Shown: positions 1 to 10,372, numbered from the stretch's first letter. The stretch: 64,000 nt of DNA from Scilla litardierei (GCA_030789695.1 CM061141.1:325919938-325983937); one strand, 5' to 3'. Notes: generated by a model from the letters alone, not told the origin. Made by a program: numbers and translations.

Positions 1-221
1 TAGTGGATTGAAAATCTCTACGGGGTAGAGGACTGGAGTAGGATCACAAGGATCCGAACCAGGATAAATCTCTGTGTTTGCGATTGGTTTAATTTTCAGC
101 ACTTGTCATTTTATTTCTGTGCCATCTTTGCAAATATTACTAACATCTTATTTGCGACAATTTTTAATATACACTATTCACCCCCCCTCTAGTGTATTGA
201 TCCTTACAGGCTAAAATTACA
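1..221 (+). repeat. 3' end of the 5' LTR of Sirevirus-1
   Basis: It matches 9577-9797 without indels and with one visible mismatch, and ends in TTACA two bases before the primer site. It contains small perfect hairpins: CTCTAC/GTAGAG with a 3-nt loop (16-30) and GGATC/GATCC with a 5-nt loop (41-55). Confidence 0.95.
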
Positions 222-223
222 TT

Positions 224-235
224 TGGTATCAGAGC
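224..235 (+). other. Primer binding site (initiator Met tRNA)
   Basis: TGGTATCAGAGC, two bases after the LTR end. This is the standard plant copia minus-strand primer site, complementary to the 3' end of initiator methionine tRNA. Confidence 0.93.
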
Positions 236-244
236 AAGGTAAAG

Positions 245-1984
245 ATGGCAGCAAGTTCCTCAAACATGAACGCAGTTCCGCACAACTACAATCAGCAACC
301 TGAAGGGCACTCTCAAACTCGTCCTCCTCTATTTGATGGTTCAAATTACTCATATTGGAAAATACGAATGGAGATTCATCTCCAAAGTATGAATTATGAG
401 ATTTGGGACATCGTAGAGACAGGATACGAAAAGCCAACAACTCCTGTTGCTGATTGGACCGCCAACGACAAAGCTGCAAAAACCAACAACTCAAAGGCCA
501 TGAATGCTTTATTTTGTGCTATGGATAAACATGAGTTTAATCGAGTATCTCAGGCCAAAAGTGCTCAGGAAATTTGGCATATACTTGAGGTAACTCATGA
601 AGGAACCAGTAAAGTGAAGGAAACCAAGATTTCCGTTTTGGTTCACAAATTCGAATTGTTCAAGATGAAGGATCAAGAGACAATTGGAGAAATGAACACC
701 AGGTTTACTTATATTATAAATTCTTTAAATGCTCTTGGAAAAACTTACACTCCTCTTGAGCAGGTTCGCAAGATTCTTAAAGCTTTAACTCCAGAATGGC
801 GCCCAAAAATCACTGCAATTGAAGAAGCCAACGATCTTTCAACTTTAACTGTTGAAAATCTTATGGGTAACTTAATGGCCCATGAAGTTACATTACAAGA
901 TCAGAAAGAAGAATCAGAACAGAAGAAGAAAGTACTTGCCTTCAACGCAACATCAGATAATGAAGATTCAGATGATGATATGGCATTCTTTGCCAAAAAC
1001 TTCAGAAAATTCTTTCAGAAAGGTAAGTATAATAATTTTAAATCTAAGAATACTGATTCCTCTCTTTGCTTTAATTGCAATAAGCCAGGACATATGAAGA
1101 AAGACTGTCCACTTCTCAAAGCAAAGTTCAAAACTTCCAACAATGATCAATCCAGAAGGGAAAGGAAGTTTGACAAAATGAAAAAGGCATTTGCAGCAAC
1201 ATGGGATGATTCTTCAGATGATGAAGATGATGATGTAAATGAAAGTGCCAACATGTGCTTTATGGCACAAGATGATGAAGATGAGGTAAGTTCTTTTAAT
1301 AACGAAGAATTACTTGATGCATTAAAAGATCTCTATTCTCGTTTCAAAAAATTGAATAGTCAACATAAATCATTGAAACAGAATAATGATGATCTTCTTT
1401 CTAAATATCAAGAATTATCATCTTCTAAAAACATTGAGAATACTTCTTCTCAAGTTTTGAATCTTAGTAAAGAGAATGTTATTCTCAAAACTAAGAATTT
1501 AGAATTACATACACAAATATCCGAAATGGATAAAAGTATTTCATCACTAAAGATGAAATATGACGAGATGTCATCCAATGTTAATAAATTTAACAAAGGA
1601 AAGACTAATCTCGATGATTTGCTTAAAATTCAATATCCTGAAAATCATAGACAAGGATTGGGATATTCAAAAAAAGATGCACCCAAAACTTATAACACTT
1701 CTTCCTCTTGTGGTAAAACAACTTTTGTTAAACCACAAAAGAAGAATCATGCATTTATTTACACGAAGAAAGTAAACATTCCTACTTCTTCTTCACAAAG
1801 AAATGTTACTAACATTTCAAAAACAATTTCTAGGAAACCTACTACAATTAGTATATGGGTTCCTAAGGATTCATGTTTAAATGATAGAAATATTTATATT
1901 TCTCATTTTATACATTCTATTGTTCATTCTAATGATTACATTAGAAAGCCAAATTCCACTTGGGTTTGGCTTCCTAAAATCTAA
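245..1984 (+). CDS. gag: Sirevirus-1 Gag (capsid/nucleocapsid)
   Basis: The 579-codon ORF begins 10 nt after the primer site with a plausible ATG. The N-terminal part has the copia gag fold signature (FDGSNYSYWKIRME at about residues 30-43). One CCHC zinc knuckle, CFNCNKPGHMKKDC, lies near residues 275-288, followed by acidic stretches and a long heptad-rich coiled coil (about 350-450), typical of large Sirevirus Gags. Gag should assemble the particle and bind element RNA. The ORF ends in a TAA in a different frame from pol. Just before it is an A4 run; a one-base change there would put gag in frame with pol, separated only by the TAA at 2019-2021. The last few residues may therefore be altered by a small indel. 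Confidence 0.93.
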   Translation: MAASSSNMNAVPHNYNQQPEGHSQTRPPLFDGSNYSYWKIRMEIHLQSMNYEIWDIVETGYEKPTTPVADWTANDKAAKTNNSKAMNALFCAMDKHEFNRVSQAKSAQEIWHILEVTHEGTSKVKETKISVLVHKFELFKMKDQETIGEMNTRFTYIINSLNALGKTYTPLEQVRKILKALTPEWRPKITAIEEANDLSTLTVENLMGNLMAHEVTLQDQKEESEQKKKVLAFNATSDNEDSDDDMAFFAKNFRKFFQKGKYNNFKSKNTDSSLCFNCNKPGHMKKDCPLLKAKFKTSNNDQSRRERKFDKMKKAFAATWDDSSDDEDDDVNESANMCFMAQDDEDEVSSFNNEELLDALKDLYSRFKKLNSQHKSLKQNNDDLLSKYQELSSSKNIENTSSQVLNLSKENVILKTKNLELHTQISEMDKSISSLKMKYDEMSSNVNKFNKGKTNLDDLLKIQYPENHRQGLGYSKKDAPKTYNTSSSCGKTTFVKPQKKNHAFIYTKKVNIPTSSSQRNVTNISKTISRKPTTISIWVPKDSCLNDRNIYISHFIHSIVHSNDYIRKPNSTWVWLPKI

Positions 1985-2021
1985 TCCCAAGGACCCTCAA
2001 ACAAAGGGTACCAATGCTTAA

Positions 2022-5000
2022 TGTTTTATCTTTCAGGTACCTAAGAAAGAAAGATGGATTTTGGACAGTGGATGTTCAAAACATATGACAGGAAATGTCA
2101 ACTTGCTTTCAACCGTTAAATATAAAGATGGAGGCACTGTTACCTTTGGTGACAACAAAAAGGGCAAAATCATAGGCACTGGAACAGTTGGTAATACAAA
2201 TCAGCCTATCATTGAGAATGTTCATCTGGTTGACGGTTTGAAACATAACTTACTTTCTATTAGTCAATTATGTGATAAAAATTATAAAATAGTTTTTGAA
2301 CAAAATGATTGCATAATTTATGATTCCGATATGTCATCAATCTTATTTCGTGGTAAACGTAAGAATAACATTTATATATTATGCATGTCTGTTACCACTC
2401 ATAATCATTGTTTAATGATTATATCAGATGATACTCTTTTATGGCATAAACGTTTTGGACACACTAATTTCAAAAACCTTGCACGTATTTCAAAACACAA
2501 GTTAGTTAATGGAATACCAAATATTTCTCTCAAACACAACCATTTTTGTGATGCTTGTCAACAAGGAAAAATGCATAAATCTTCTTTTAAATCAAAGGAC
2601 GTTATCTCAACAATGAGACCATTAGAACTTCTTCATTTAGATTTGTTTGGTCCTTCAAGAGTAGCTTCTTTGAATAGAAGTAGATATGCATTTGTCATTG
2701 TTGATGATTATTCTAGATACACTTGGGTTATATTTTTGCAAAACAAAAATGATGTTTTTGAAGAATTTTCCGTATTTTGTAAAAAAATACAAAAAATCAA
2801 ATCCTCTAACATTGTCACTATTCGTAGTGATCATGGGGGAGAATTTGAAAATGATTCTTTTACCAAGTTTTGTAATGAAAATGGCATTACACATAATTTT
2901 TCTTTTCCTCGTACCCCACAACAAAATGGAGTAGTAGAAAGGAAAAATAGAACTTTACAAGAATGTGCAAGAACAATGCTCTGTGATAGTAATCTTCCTA
3001 AGTATTTTTGGGCAGAAGCTGTTGCAACTGCTTGTTACATTATGAATAAAGTTCTTATTAGGCCATTGCTTAATAAAACTTGTTTTGAATTATTTTTTAA
3101 TCGCATTCCCCGTGTATCTTATTTTAAAGTATTTGGATGTAAATGTTTCATTCTCAATACTAAAGATGCATTAGATAAATTTGATTCTAAATCTGATGAA
3201 GGCATTTTTGTTGGATACTCAACACGTAGTAAAGCCTACAGAGTATACAACAAAAGAACTTCAACAGTTGAAGAATCAATGCATGTCACATTTGATGAGA
3301 ATCCCTCATCTAATTCTCCCATTATTGATGAAGAAGAAAATATTTTACCTCTTTCTAATTCCTTAGATAATATGAAACTTAATGAAATTGATGCTACTAA
3401 ACATTCTGTTGAGTCTATTTCAGATAATACAGATCTTCCTAAGGCATTTGTACAAGTTCCAAATCATCCGTCAGAATTAATTATTGGAGATATTACAGAT
3501 GGAGTAAGAACTCGTCGCCAAATAGAGCAAATGGTACATTGTGCATTTCTCTCAATCATTGAACCAAAGAACATCAAAGATGCATGTGAAGATAGTTCTT
3601 GGATTATTGCAATGCAGGAAGAACTCAACCAATTTCAACGAAATGATGTTTGGGAATTAGTTCCCAGACCATCAGATCATTCAATTATTGGTACCAAGTG
3701 GGTATTCAAAAATAAATTGGATGAATCTGGTCAGGTAATTAGAAACAAGGCACGATTGGTTGCACAAGGTTATAATCAAGAAGAAGGTATTGATTATGAT
3801 GAAACCTATGCACCAGTTGCTCGTCTTGAATCTATTAGAATGTTATTATCATTCGCTTGTTTTAAAGATTTTAAACTTTTTCAAATGGATGTGAAAAGTG
3901 CTTTTCTAAATGGTTTTCTTAAAGAAGAAGTTTATGTAGAACAACCTCCGGGTTTTATACATGAAAATTTTGAAAATCATGTTTTCAAATTGAAAAAGGC
4001 TTTATATGGTCTCAAACAAGCACCTCGTGCTTGGTATGAAAGACTTAAAAGCTATCTTTTAAATTCAGGATATTCTATTGGTAAAATAGATTCTACTTTA
4101 TTTATTAAAAACATAAATTCTGATATTATCATTATTCAAATATATGTTGATGATATTATTTTTGGTTCTACTAACGAATCTCTTTGTCAAGATTTCTCTA
4201 AAATTATGCAGAAAGAATTTGAGATGAGTCACATGGGTGAACTAAATTACTTCCTCGGACTTCAAATCAAACAAATGAAGGAAGGAATATTCATCCACCA
4301 AAGTAAGTACTCTAAAGAACTCATCAAACGCTTTGGTTTAGAAAGTTCTGCAGAAAAACATACTCCGATGAGTACATCTACTTCTCTCGACAAAGATTTA
4401 AATGGTAAGAGTGTTGATCAACGTCTATACAGAGGTATGATTGGCTCCTTACTTTATCTAACTGCAAGTAGACCAGACATTATGTTCTCCGTATGTTTAT
4501 GTGCACGATTTCAGGCAGATCCTAAAGTTTCACATTTAACTGCCGTAAAACGGATTATTAGATATGTTAAGTATACTTCTGATTTTGGTTTATTTTATCC
4601 TAAAACAAACACATTTGATTTATTATCATATAGTGATGCAGATTTTGCTGGTTGTAAATCAGACCGTAAAAGTACTAGTGGTACATGTCACTTTTTAGGA
4701 CATGCCTTAGTTTCCTGGTTTAGCAAAAAGCAAAACTCTGTTTCATTATCTACAACTGAGGCAGAATATATTGCCGCAGGTTTAGCATGTGCTCAAATTT
4801 TATGGATGAAACAAACTATTTCAGACTATGGTATTAATTGTTCTACATGTCCTATAATGTGTGATAATACTAGTGCTATTAATTTGTCTAAAAATCCAGT
4901 TCATCATTCTCGCACTAAACATATTGATGTACGTCATCATTTTTTAGATGATCATGTTCAGAAAGGTGATATTATTTTAAAATTTATTTCTACTGAACAT

Positions 5001-5099
5001 CAAGTTGCCGATATTTTGACTAAGCCTTTAAAGGAAGAAACTTTTCTCAAGCTTAGAAGAAATCTAGGCATTATTAGTGCATCAGAATTTGATATATGA
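2022..5099 (+). CDS. pol: Sirevirus-1 Pol polyprotein (PR-IN-RT-RH)
   Basis: The frame is open from 2022, just after an in-frame TAA at 2019-2021, to the TGA at 5097-5099. There is no good ATG at its start, so it is probably expressed as a Gag-Pol readthrough or frameshift product. Domains in order: aspartic protease (DSG, with CSKHMTGN), GAG-pre-integrase HHCC zinc region ([19 protein letters not shown]), integrase core with D (LDLFGP), D ([12 protein letters not shown]) and E ([16 protein letters not shown]), copia RT with YVDDIIFGS, and RNase H with SDADFAG, STTEAEY and CDNTSAI. All catalytic signatures are present and I see no internal stop, so the enzyme set looks competent. It copies element RNA to DNA and integrates it. 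Confidence 0.95.
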   Translation, partial: CFIFQVPKKERWILDSGCSKHMTGNVNLLSTVKYKDGGTVTFGDNKKGKIIGTGTVGNTNQPIIENVHLVDGLKHNLLSISQLCDKNYKIVFEQNDCIIYDSDMSSILFRGKRKNNIYILCMSVTTHNHCLMIISDDTLLWHKRFGHTNFKNLARISKHKLVNGIPNISLKHNHFCDACQQGKMHKSSFKSKDVISTMRPLELLHLDLFGPSRVASLNRSRYAFVIVDDYSRYTWVIFLQNKNDVFEEFSVFCKKIQKIKSSNIVTIRSDHGGEFENDSFTKFCNENGITHNFSFPRTPQQNGVVERKNRTLQECARTMLCDSNLPKYFWAEAVATACYIMNKVLIRPLLNKTCFELFFNRIPRVSYFKVFGCKCFILNTKDALDKFDSKSDEGIFVGYSTRSKAYRVYNKRTSTVEESMHVTFDENPSSNSPIIDEEENILPLSNSLDNMKLNEIDATKHSVESISDNTDLPKAFVQVPNHPSELIIGDITDGVRTRRQIEQMVHCAFLSIIEPKNIKDACEDSSWIIAMQEELNQFQRNDVWELVPRPSDHSIIGTKWVFKNKLDESGQVIRNKARLVAQGYNQEEGIDYDETYAPVARLESIRMLLSFACFKDFKLFQMDVKSAFLNGFLKEEVYVEQPPGFIHENFENHVFKLKKALYGLKQAPRAWYERLKSYLLNSGYSIGKIDSTLFIKNINSDIIIIQIYVDDIIFGSTNESLCQDFSKIMQKEFEMSHMGELNYFLGLQIKQMKEGIFIHQSKYSKELIKRFGLESSAEKHTPMSTSTSLDKDLNGKSVDQRLYRGMIGSLLYLTASRPDIMFSVCLCARFQADPKVSHLTAVKRIIRYVKYTSDFGLFYPKTNTFDLLSYSDADFAGCKSDRKSTSGTCHFLGHALVSWFSKKQNSVSLSTTEAEYIAAGLACAQILWMKQTISDYGINCSTCPIMCDNTSAINLSKNPVHHSRTKHIDVRHHFLDDHVQKGDIILKFISTEHQVADILTKPLKEETFLKLRRNLGIISASEFDI

Positions 5100-6448
5100 G
5101 TATATTCATTTATTTTTGATTTTTGTGAATTTTTCTATAATTGTTTGGTTATTATTTATTTTTGGCATGCTACCAAATTTCGTAGCATACCAATTTAACC
5201 AATTTTTTAAACAATTTTTTATTTTTTTTCTCTGTTCTCCGTTTTGTACCTACATTGATCCCTGGAATTTGAATTTTTTAAATACTTCTCCTATATTTTT
5301 CTCTCAAAATCAAATTTCATATCGAAATTCTTACCCGTTCTCTTCCACTTTGTCTTTATCTTTTTGATTCCTGTTGCTATCTGTGTTCTCTCTACTGCCA
5401 CATGGATACTTCTCTTTTGTCTTTTCCGATATTTTCTGCTTTTCACGTTGGACAAGGCACTGACATTTCTTCTTATTCTTCGAACTTTCCATTTGTACTT
5501 TCGTTTCTCTATTTGTTTGGATTTCACAAGAAGCCAGAAACTTTAATTCTTCTGCCTCTTTTCACTGCCAAACCCGCAACCCAAGGTACTTGGTATTTCC
5601 GCCCGTTGGAAATCGGTTTCTAAATTTAATCTATTACATTCGGCCACCTACCCTCTGGTCAAACCCGCAATCCAACAGCCACCCAATTTACTTTGGCTTT
5701 CAAACACGCCACTTGTGTCCTTCTTATTGGTCCACATCATCCAACCCTTTTACATTCAGGTTGCTTCTTTGGCATCACGTGAGGTCTACAAATTTTTTTA
5801 TTATACTTCAACTCCATTCAACTTCATTCAATAAGACTTTTTACTTCTGTTGACAATTTTGTTTCATACTTCACTTCTCCACATTTATTTTTCACCAACT
5901 CCATTCAATTAAACCGCCACATGGATGGTTCTTATTGGCCCGTGCCACCAAACCGCCTCATCTCCACATACGGCATCTCATGGGAACTTTCACCATATTT
6001 TTTTATTATTATTTTTATTTATTTTATTATTCTAATTTAATATATTCCCTATTTCGAGAGAATCCTTCCTGACATTTGCCTTGGCCTTCACATTTTTTTT
6101 TTTTCGGCCAGCACCTCTCTCTCTCTTTGATCTTTACTTTTTGTTCAACTTCCCATATATTTTTCACCTACCCTCTTAATGTCAACCTACCGTTCATTAT
6201 TTTTGTTACCTTCCCCATATTACTCGGTTTTCACAGTCTTTACTATCTCCTTCATTATTTTCGGGTCTCTTCACCTACCTGTTATTTTTTGCACCAACGG
6301 ATACAAATCTTCTCTAACCGTTGCCTCTTCTTCTTCCCATCTGTTCGGATTTCTGTATTTTGAATTTTTCTGGTATTCAACCTCCTTTCAGTTCTAGCAA
6401 CTGCTTCCACTTCTAGCAACCGCTTCCACTTCTTATCATGAAAACTGA
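5100..6448 (+). other. Pol-ORF3 spacer of Sirevirus-1
   Basis: No supported gene. The plus strand is strongly T/C-rich. One near-perfect 32-bp palindrome lies at 5162-5193. In Sireviruses this spacer is a usual feature; it may contain signals for ORF3 expression, but nothing here proves that. Confidence 0.6.
5162..5193. repeat. 32-bp imperfect palindrome, copy 1 of 3
   Basis: The half site is close to TTGGCATGCTACGAAA followed by its complement. Related copies lie at 8227-8256 and 8945-8976 in the same element and, by inference, in the 5' LTR outside the window. Confidence 0.85.
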
Positions 6449-7717
6449 TTGGGCTTCTGCTTCTTTCTATTTAATTCGAACTCATTTCCTTCTTTTCTTA
6501 TCCTCAGTTCCTTTCCTCTTCCACTCTTTGTTTTCATCTTCTTTCTCTCATTCACCATGGCCGATCCCACTTTCCCGTCGCCCTCAGATCGGTTCCGTTC
6601 CGCCGCTGCCCAAGAACGCTACATTCGCTCGGAGGCCACCCGTTTTCTTCCGGAGCGCTATCTCGACTTCGGCACGCCAATGATGATGGAGGTCAAGAAG
6701 CTTCTCGCCATTGTTGGGCTTTCTCAACTCTGGTCCATCACCAACAAAACTCCCTACTACCCTACCTTGGTGCGGGAATTTTATGCCAATCTTGAGACTA
6801 CGGTCCATCGTGGTCAAAAGTATTTCTCCACTCAGGTTCGGGTTGTGTGCTTCACCGTCAACAGCACCAAAATCGCCACCATCATCAATCAACCGCCGAA
6901 TAATCTCGGTCTTCTTTCTTTTCCGATGAACGACCCCATTGTCAATTCTCGTCTCGCCCCACAGTTGACCCCTCACATGTCTGCATCCAGACTCAGCTCT
7001 GAAGCCCGCATCCTACACAAAATCATCATTTTCAATTTGATGCCTAAGGCAGGGTCTGTTAACTATTTGAGCAATGCCCATCTCCACTGTTTGTATGCCA
7101 TCATGGCTGGCTATCCCATTCACTGGGGGCATTTGATACTTCGTTATCTGATGCGCCCTGTGTCCACTCATTTTTATTTTCCCAGTCTCATCACCCTCAT
7201 ACTTCGGGCTTTTGGCGTTCCCACCGACGGAGAACTACTGCTTCAAAATGACGTCCACATTGATGAAAACATCCTCCACAGCATGGGGCTCCCGGATGAT
7301 GTTTCTTCTCCTGAAGATGACGCCGATGACGACAACGTCGTTGCTTCTGACGATGACTCTTCGCATCCTCCTGCGCCGGCTTCTTCCTCCCGTGGCAAGG
7401 CTCCGTTTCCAGGCTCTTCTCTCTCTCGCTGCGGCAAGAAGATTCATGCGGCTAAGGATGGCGTCAGCCCTTCTCGAGAGACGAATGCCGTTCACTTTGC
7501 GCGTCTTTCTACTCAGGTCGCCGACGGTTTTGCGGGAATTCAGATTCAGATGAGCAAGTACGATGAGGTTCTTCGTCACCACTCCTCAGTTCTTGAACAA
7601 ATTCAGGTGGAACAGTCCTCCCTTCGTTCCTCGCTGGAGTCCGCCGAAGTCCTCCCTACTCGCCGCACTCGCAACCGTCGTTCTTCCCCGGGCTCCTCGT
7701 CATACCATCCACGTTGA
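6449..7717 (+). CDS. Sirevirus-1 ORF3 (envelope-like third ORF)
   Basis: 422 codons from the first ATG; a second ATG at 6557 lies in a strong accATGG context and would remove a hydrophobic N-terminal leader, so the protein may start there (386 codons). The central part (FYANLETT... VRVVCFTVNSTKI...) resembles the plant-transposon-protein domain found in third ORFs of Sireviruses and some gypsy elements. An acidic Asp/Ser stretch (about 285-305) and a Ser/Pro/Arg-rich region follow, then a possible coiled coil near the C terminus and a basic tail. No clear surface-glycoprotein pattern such as a fusion peptide or C-terminal anchor is visible, so envelope function is not supported. The same kind of ORF occurs at 60109-61660. 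Confidence 0.8.
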   Translation: MGFCFFLFNSNSFPSFLILSSFPLPLFVFIFFLSFTMADPTFPSPSDRFRSAAAQERYIRSEATRFLPERYLDFGTPMMMEVKKLLAIVGLSQLWSITNKTPYYPTLVREFYANLETTVHRGQKYFSTQVRVVCFTVNSTKIATIINQPPNNLGLLSFPMNDPIVNSRLAPQLTPHMSASRLSSEARILHKIIIFNLMPKAGSVNYLSNAHLHCLYAIMAGYPIHWGHLILRYLMRPVSTHFYFPSLITLILRAFGVPTDGELLLQNDVHIDENILHSMGLPDDVSSPEDDADDDNVVASDDDSSHPPAPASSSRGKAPFPGSSLSRCGKKIHAAKDGVSPSRETNAVHFARLSTQVADGFAGIQIQMSKYDEVLRHHSSVLEQIQVEQSSLRSSLESAEVLPTRRTRNRRSSPGSSSYHPR

Positions 7718-8285
7718 TTTCGTTGATCATCTCCGATCCATGCTTGTTATGCGCTTCACCTATCCGTGTTTTACCCTCTGCTTGCTATGCAGTCTGCTGG
7801 TTGCTTTTGTTGCTCAGTTGTTTTCTTGCTGGTTATGTATGTTGGTTATTTATGGGGATCTTATGTTGTTTAAGCATGTTGGTAGTCTATGCAGTTAGTT
7901 TGTCAGTCACTAGGTTCCATAGGTTGGCGTTCGTATGAAGTTAGTATGTTTTTTTATGGGTGTTTTGTTTTCAGATGGATATGATGTACTGGGTTTCCTT
8001 CTGTTGGGTTATCATCGCTGTTATGTTCAATATATGATAGTTCTTTGTGACATTCGTCTCTCTGTTTGGTGTTAGTTACTTTTGTTAGTTGGGTTATCCT
8101 CGATGTTATGCATATGATGCATATGATGTACTAGGCTTTCTTAAGTATTCGTTACTTTTGTTACTTATATGCTCCCTACATCACCTGTTTATGTTCACAT
8201 TTTAATTCCCTTCATTTTTTTTAATCTGGCCTGCTACGAAATATCGTAGCCTGCCAATTTCTCTGGTCCACTTTTTGTGGATGAC
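7718..8285 (+). other. Noncoding tail after ORF3
   Basis: T/G-rich DNA without a supported ORF. It contains the second 30-bp palindrome (8227-8256) just before the polypurine tracts. Confidence 0.6.
8227..8256. repeat. 30-bp imperfect palindrome, copy 2 of 3
   Basis: Arms TGGCCTGCTACGA and TCGTAGCCTGCCA around a short AT centre. It is related to copies at 5162 and 8945. Confidence 0.85.
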
Positions 8286-8486
8286 AAAGGGGGAGAAATC
8301 TGCATATATTCAGGGGGAGTTTATATTAATATACTCAGGGGGAGTAATATTTCATTAACACCTTATACCTTATCAACATCACATGTTAATACATATTATA
8401 TTTATTAACACTTGTTAACTCACATTTGATACATCATTATTCACATTTGATACTTCATTATTTGTCATCATCAAAAAGGGGGAGAA
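8286..8486 (+). other. Multiple polypurine tracts of Sirevirus-1
   Basis: Four AGGGGGAG-type tracts lie at 8286-8298, 8312-8319, 8337-8344 and 8473-8486. Only the last abuts the 3' LTR and is the expected plus-strand primer. Repeated PPTs before the 3' LTR are a known Sirevirus trait. Confidence 0.88.
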
Positions 8487-8944
8487 TGTTGGAACTTGAA
8501 ATTTCCATCCTCTCTTCCAACAAGTTTTGATGTGACAAATCAATATATTTCATGTTACTAACTTTATCTATGCAGATGTGCAGCTTCAACGCAAATTCAT
8601 TCACATCACGCATATGAACAAAGTACAAGGATCTTCTGCAAAAACAACATTGCTACTCAAATTACGTGTGAAACACGTATCTACGGAATGATGTAATTTT
8701 TACTTTTTAGATAGCTTCAGGGCCTTGATTATATCTTATCATATATCCCTAAGCTCAAATCTACATCATCTCCTAACTCATTTCGATTCTAAGTCAAAAT
8801 TCGTACTTTTAAGTATTAACCTACTAGGATTATTCCTACCATGCCAAAATAGTTATATTTTGACTTGATACTTTCAGAAAAGGATATATCCGTTATCTAT
8901 TCCACGTCACCAAAATTTTGTGACCGTTTGTGACCGTTTCAAAA

Positions 8945-8976
8945 TTGGCAGGCTACGAATTTTCGTAGCATGCCAA
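8945..8976. repeat. 32-bp imperfect palindrome in the LTR, copy 3 of 3
   Basis: Half site TTGGCAGGCTACGAA with its near-complement. It lies about 120 bp upstream of the TATA box, where an upstream promoter element would be expected. Confidence 0.85.
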
Positions 8977-9094
8977 AATGCTTTTGAAGCTGAAATTTTC
9001 CAGAACAGTTTCTGACCGTTCTCCAACATTCCTCTCAGTTTCTGAACGTTGTGCAACGTCTCTTTTAGAGCCGTTCACAACCGTTTCTAAAACC

Positions 9095-9102
9095 TATAAA
9101 AG
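9095..9102 (+). promoter_or_regulatory. TATA box of the Sirevirus-1 LTR
   Basis: TATAAAAG, preceded by repeated gaCCGTT-like words. It is at the position expected for the LTR promoter; transcription should begin about 30 bp downstream. Confidence 0.75.
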
Positions 9103-9220
9103 GAGAGGTACCCCCTCTCATTTTCCACACACTTTCCTCTTCTTAATTCTGATTTTGTTGAAAGCAAGTCTTTTATTCTCTTAAGTAATTCTGCCATTAG
9201 TTGTTCTTTTCTTATTTGTA

Positions 9221-9342
9221 AGAAGAAATCATTAGATTTCTCTCTTCATTTAAGAACGGAAGAACTTGGATTTTCAACATCACTTTTGGAAAGTTGTTTG
9301 TGTTCATAATTGCAAGAAGATATCAATAGATATCTCTCTTCT
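9221..9342 (+). other. Two related leader hairpins with a compensatory base-pair change
   Basis: Hairpin one (about 9220-9247) has arm AGAAATC pairing with GATTTCT around ATTA. Hairpin two (about 9313-9342) has AGATATC pairing with GATATCT around AATA. Both stems continue through AAGA/TCTT after one bulged C. The A-T to T-A swap keeps pairing in both. Confidence 0.7.
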
Positions 9343-9491
9343 TTTATGAACCAGAGAACTTCAAGTGTTGCGCTTCATTACATATCTTTTACATCTTGAA
9401 GTTCATCTTCTAAACACCATCCTTGAATTCATTCTCTGAAATTTATAACAAGGCTATAGGTGTTTTTCTATTTTCTTATTTAACAGGTTGG

Positions 9492-9631
9492 AATCTCTGT
9501 TTAGAGATTGTACAAAGTTTGGGACACGGGGAGTGTCGCCATTTTTGTAAGTTCGTGCTTGCGGGGCAAGTGATTATAGTGGATTGAAAATCTCTACGGG
9601 GTAGAGGACTGGAGTAGGATCACAAGGATCC
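9492..9631 (+). other. Chain of short perfect hairpins near the LTR 3' end
   Basis: AATCTCT/AGAGATT (9492-9509), GACAC/GTGTC with loop GGGGA (9533-9547), CTCTAC/GTAGAG with loop GGG (about 9592-9606) and GGATC/GATCC (about 9617-9631). All lie in the predicted RNA leader. Confidence 0.65.
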
Positions 9632-9845
9632 GAACCAGGATAAATCTCTGTGTTTGCGATTGGTTTAATTTTCAGCACTTGTCATTTTATTTCTGTGCCA
9701 TCTTTGCAAATATTACTAACATCTTATTTGCGACAATTTTTAATATACACTATTCACTCCCCCTCTAGTGTATTGATCCTTACAGGCTAAAATTACAGCC
9801 GACTTACTGGAATTTTACAGTCAATCTCAGAGATCCTTTGGAGAC

Positions 9846-10270
9846 TGACTCGGCCAAGTACCAAATGCCCCTCGGCTGAGTGACATTTGCCGCTCGGCCG
9901 AGTGAAGCCGATGACACGTAGCGCCCAGATTTTCAGACAACCTCTCGCTCTTTTGAAATCTGCTATCATTTCAGAGGTTAAAGTATTTTTCTCATATTTT
10001 TTATGGATAGTAGACTTCGTGACGGTTCCAACGCCGCCAAGAACGTGTCAATCGGAGGTCAGATGAAATCTGGGGAATTTCTGCAAGTCGATGCTGCAGT
10101 GCTGGAATTCGCATGTCAGTGTCACTCGGCCGGGTGACATTTCCACTCGGCCGAGTGAGATTCCCACTCGGCCGAGTGACCAGTTTTGCCAGTTTTTGAC
10201 AGAGTGCTGTTCTCTGGAAATTTTGCAGGATTTCCCACTCGGTCGAGTGAGCTTTCCACTCGGCCGAGTC
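9846..10270. repeat. Cluster of ACTCGGCCGAGT palindromes (5' LTR copy)
   Basis: At least eight perfect or near-perfect copies of the 12-bp palindrome upstream of the TATA box, matching the right part of the larger set in the 3' LTR (15511-16158). Confidence 0.9.
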
Positions 10271-10364
10271 GGCTGCGGGCCCAGATTTTAAGTTGCGGTT
10301 TGGGCTGTTTTTGGGCACGAATTTGAGGGGTTTTCTAGGGTTTCTTGCTAGAGTTTTGGGGGAG

Positions 10365-10372
10365 TATTTAAG
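10365..10372 (+). promoter_or_regulatory. TATA box of the Athila-like LTR
   Basis: TATTTAAG about 95 bp downstream of the last palindrome; the same sequence lies at 16254-16261 in the 3' LTR. Confidence 0.65.

Larger units (their letters stand above)
1..9797 (+). mobile_element. Sirevirus-1: young Ty1/copia retrotransposon, 5' end outside window
   Basis: The order is LTR end, initiator-Met-type primer site, gag, pol (PR-IN-RT-RH, the copia order), long spacer, ORF3, several polypurine tracts, 3' LTR. This layout is that of the Sirevirus (SIRE/Maximus) lineage. The 221 bp of 5' LTR in the window differ from the matching part of the 3' LTR by one base (near 183), and gag, pol and ORF3 are all open, so the insertion is recent. 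From the 3' LTR length, about 1.09 kb of 5' LTR lies beyond the left edge. It is inserted in the 5' LTR of the Athila-like element: the sequence at 9798 onward continues as at 15686 onward. Confidence 0.95.
8487..9797 (+). repeat. 3' LTR of Sirevirus-1 (1311 bp)
   Basis: Starts TGTTGGAACTTG directly after the last PPT and ends ...AATTACA, with TG...CA termini. It contains a palindrome (8945-8976), a TATA box (9095-9102) and a chain of hairpins in the predicted transcribed part. The flanking sequence after 9797 is Athila-like LTR. Confidence 0.95.

Noticed and set aside
1990..2036. Mini-intron at the Sirevirus-1 gag-pol border ending TTTCAG
   Set aside because: Any GT-AG span there is far below plant intron size; a small indel and stop readthrough explain the frames better.
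6076..6397. Hydrophobic plus-strand ORFs resembling membrane proteins
   Set aside because: They follow from T/C-rich noncoding DNA; no homology or conserved start.
9798..9802. GCCGA as proven target-site duplication of Sirevirus-1
   Set aside because: The right copy is visible, but the left copy lies outside the window, so it cannot be confirmed.
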